A DNA stretch of 31,481 nt, taken from Mycoemilia scoparia (lineage: Eukaryota; Kickxellomycota; Kickxellomycetes; Kickxellales; Kickxellaceae). This document shows, piece after piece, positions 31,158 to 31,481 of the stretch. The stretch's first letter is position 1. Each line of letters begins with the position of its first letter. The notes under the pieces are model-generated. The model ran no database searches. It was not told where the DNA came from and was given only the letters and a program-made list of their open reading frames with translations. The stretch is from contig JANBPU010000188.1 of assembly GCA_027575805.1 (NCBI GenBank), positions 1 through 31,481 on the forward strand. The letters run 5' to 3'. The translations under genes were made by a program, and so were the position numbers.

Positions 31158-31341
31158 GCCTCTTCCCTAAACATATACAGCCAACCCCGATCAGGCGCAG
31201 CATATGACAGAAGATTGATCTCGGTGTTGTTATGACAGCCTATTTTGTATTATAACACTATTTTTAGTTTATATTATTTTTATATTAAGTTGATGAAACT
31301 CTGGTATCAGATTCTGATACCATTCAGGCAAGAATTTCTTT

Positions 31342-31362
31342 ACACACACACACACACACACA
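31342..31362. repeat. (AC)n microsatellite
   Basis: About ten AC units, 20 bp before the TA border of element R6. Confidence 0.9.
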
Positions 31363-31384
31363 TATTGTTGCCTTTTCTATAATA

Positions 31385-31481
31385 TGGATCATAATTTTTG
31401 AAGAGTGAATTTTGGGGACAATGATTATAGGGGAAATCACAGCCAAATGGATGTCCAGTTTTACTAGTAAACTTTCACCCT
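31385..31481. mobile_element. MITE-like element R6, subfamily B, cut by the window end
   Basis: Left terminal repeat TGGATCATAATTTTTGAAGA after a TA (31383-31384). The interior reads ACAATGATTATAGGGGAAAT then CACAGCCAAATGG, matching R1, R2, R3 and the right arm of R7. The right terminal repeat has just begun (CACCCT) when the window ends. Confidence 0.75.

Larger units (their letters stand above)
31158..31481. other. 3' flank of the last gene, with microsatellite and element R6
   Basis: AT-rich 3' region, then a (CA)n run and a repeat element cut by the window end. No gene seen. Confidence 0.6.

Noticed and set aside
1..31481. CRISPR arrays, rRNA, prokaryotic operons or viral genes
   Set aside because: The dispersed repeats are inverted-repeat elements with irregular spacing; all recognised genes are eukaryotic nuclear genes with introns.

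Overview
This is fungal nuclear DNA. Genes are interrupted by introns of roughly 70-260 nt with GTAAG(T/C)-type donors and mostly TAG acceptors. The gene set is a fungal one: a P-type plasma-membrane H+-ATPase, Sec63, Nop4/RBM28, Vps5, a CTD-kinase-type cyclin and an Mrx19/Mit_KHE1-type mitochondrial protein. A FAM72 homologue, an AARSD1-type editing protein and an Elongin-B-like protein, all unusual or absent in model yeasts, suggest an early-diverging lineage (Mucoromycota or Zoopagomycota type). That assignment is inference; nothing in the window fixes the species.

Layout, left to right. The window opens inside a short inverted-repeat element joined to a second one (1-176). Three minus-strand genes follow: the Mrx19/KHE1-like protein (320-1417), a small two-exon membrane protein (1986-2397) and a five-exon FAM72 homologue (3080-4093) with one repeat element inside its last intron. 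A stretch without a certain gene (4094-5299) holds a 93-bp imperfect palindrome. SEC63 (+, 5300-7435) converges on an Elongin-B-like gene (-, 7882-8250 or beyond) with another repeat element between them. After a 2.4-kb stretch come a six-exon cyclin (+, 10616-12236) and, converging on it, the H+-ATPase (-, 13009-15999). The AARSD1-type gene (-, 17647-19640) and NOP4/RBM28 (+, 21204-24552) are divergent, with two repeat elements in the space between. VPS5 (+, 25136-27409) and a large unrecognised single-pass membrane protein (+, 28568-31157) finish the window, which ends inside another repeat element.

The genes are housekeeping in character and do not form a pathway: ER translocation, RNA polymerase II CTD phosphorylation, proton pumping, tRNA editing, 60S biogenesis and endosomal recycling. 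The less ordinary content is: a TA-flanked MITE-like family with at least seven copies in two subfamilies; one copy that carries a fragment whose reading frame is conserved in a second place in the window; a MITE in the last FAM72 intron that supplies an alternative stop codon; two stop-free, three-divisible introns in SEC63; and a C-terminally anchored protein whose spliced lumenal tail ends in IPPS, which invites a KASH-domain test. All spliced models were built by hand from splice signals and reading phase; each phase closes, but no transcript data were available.
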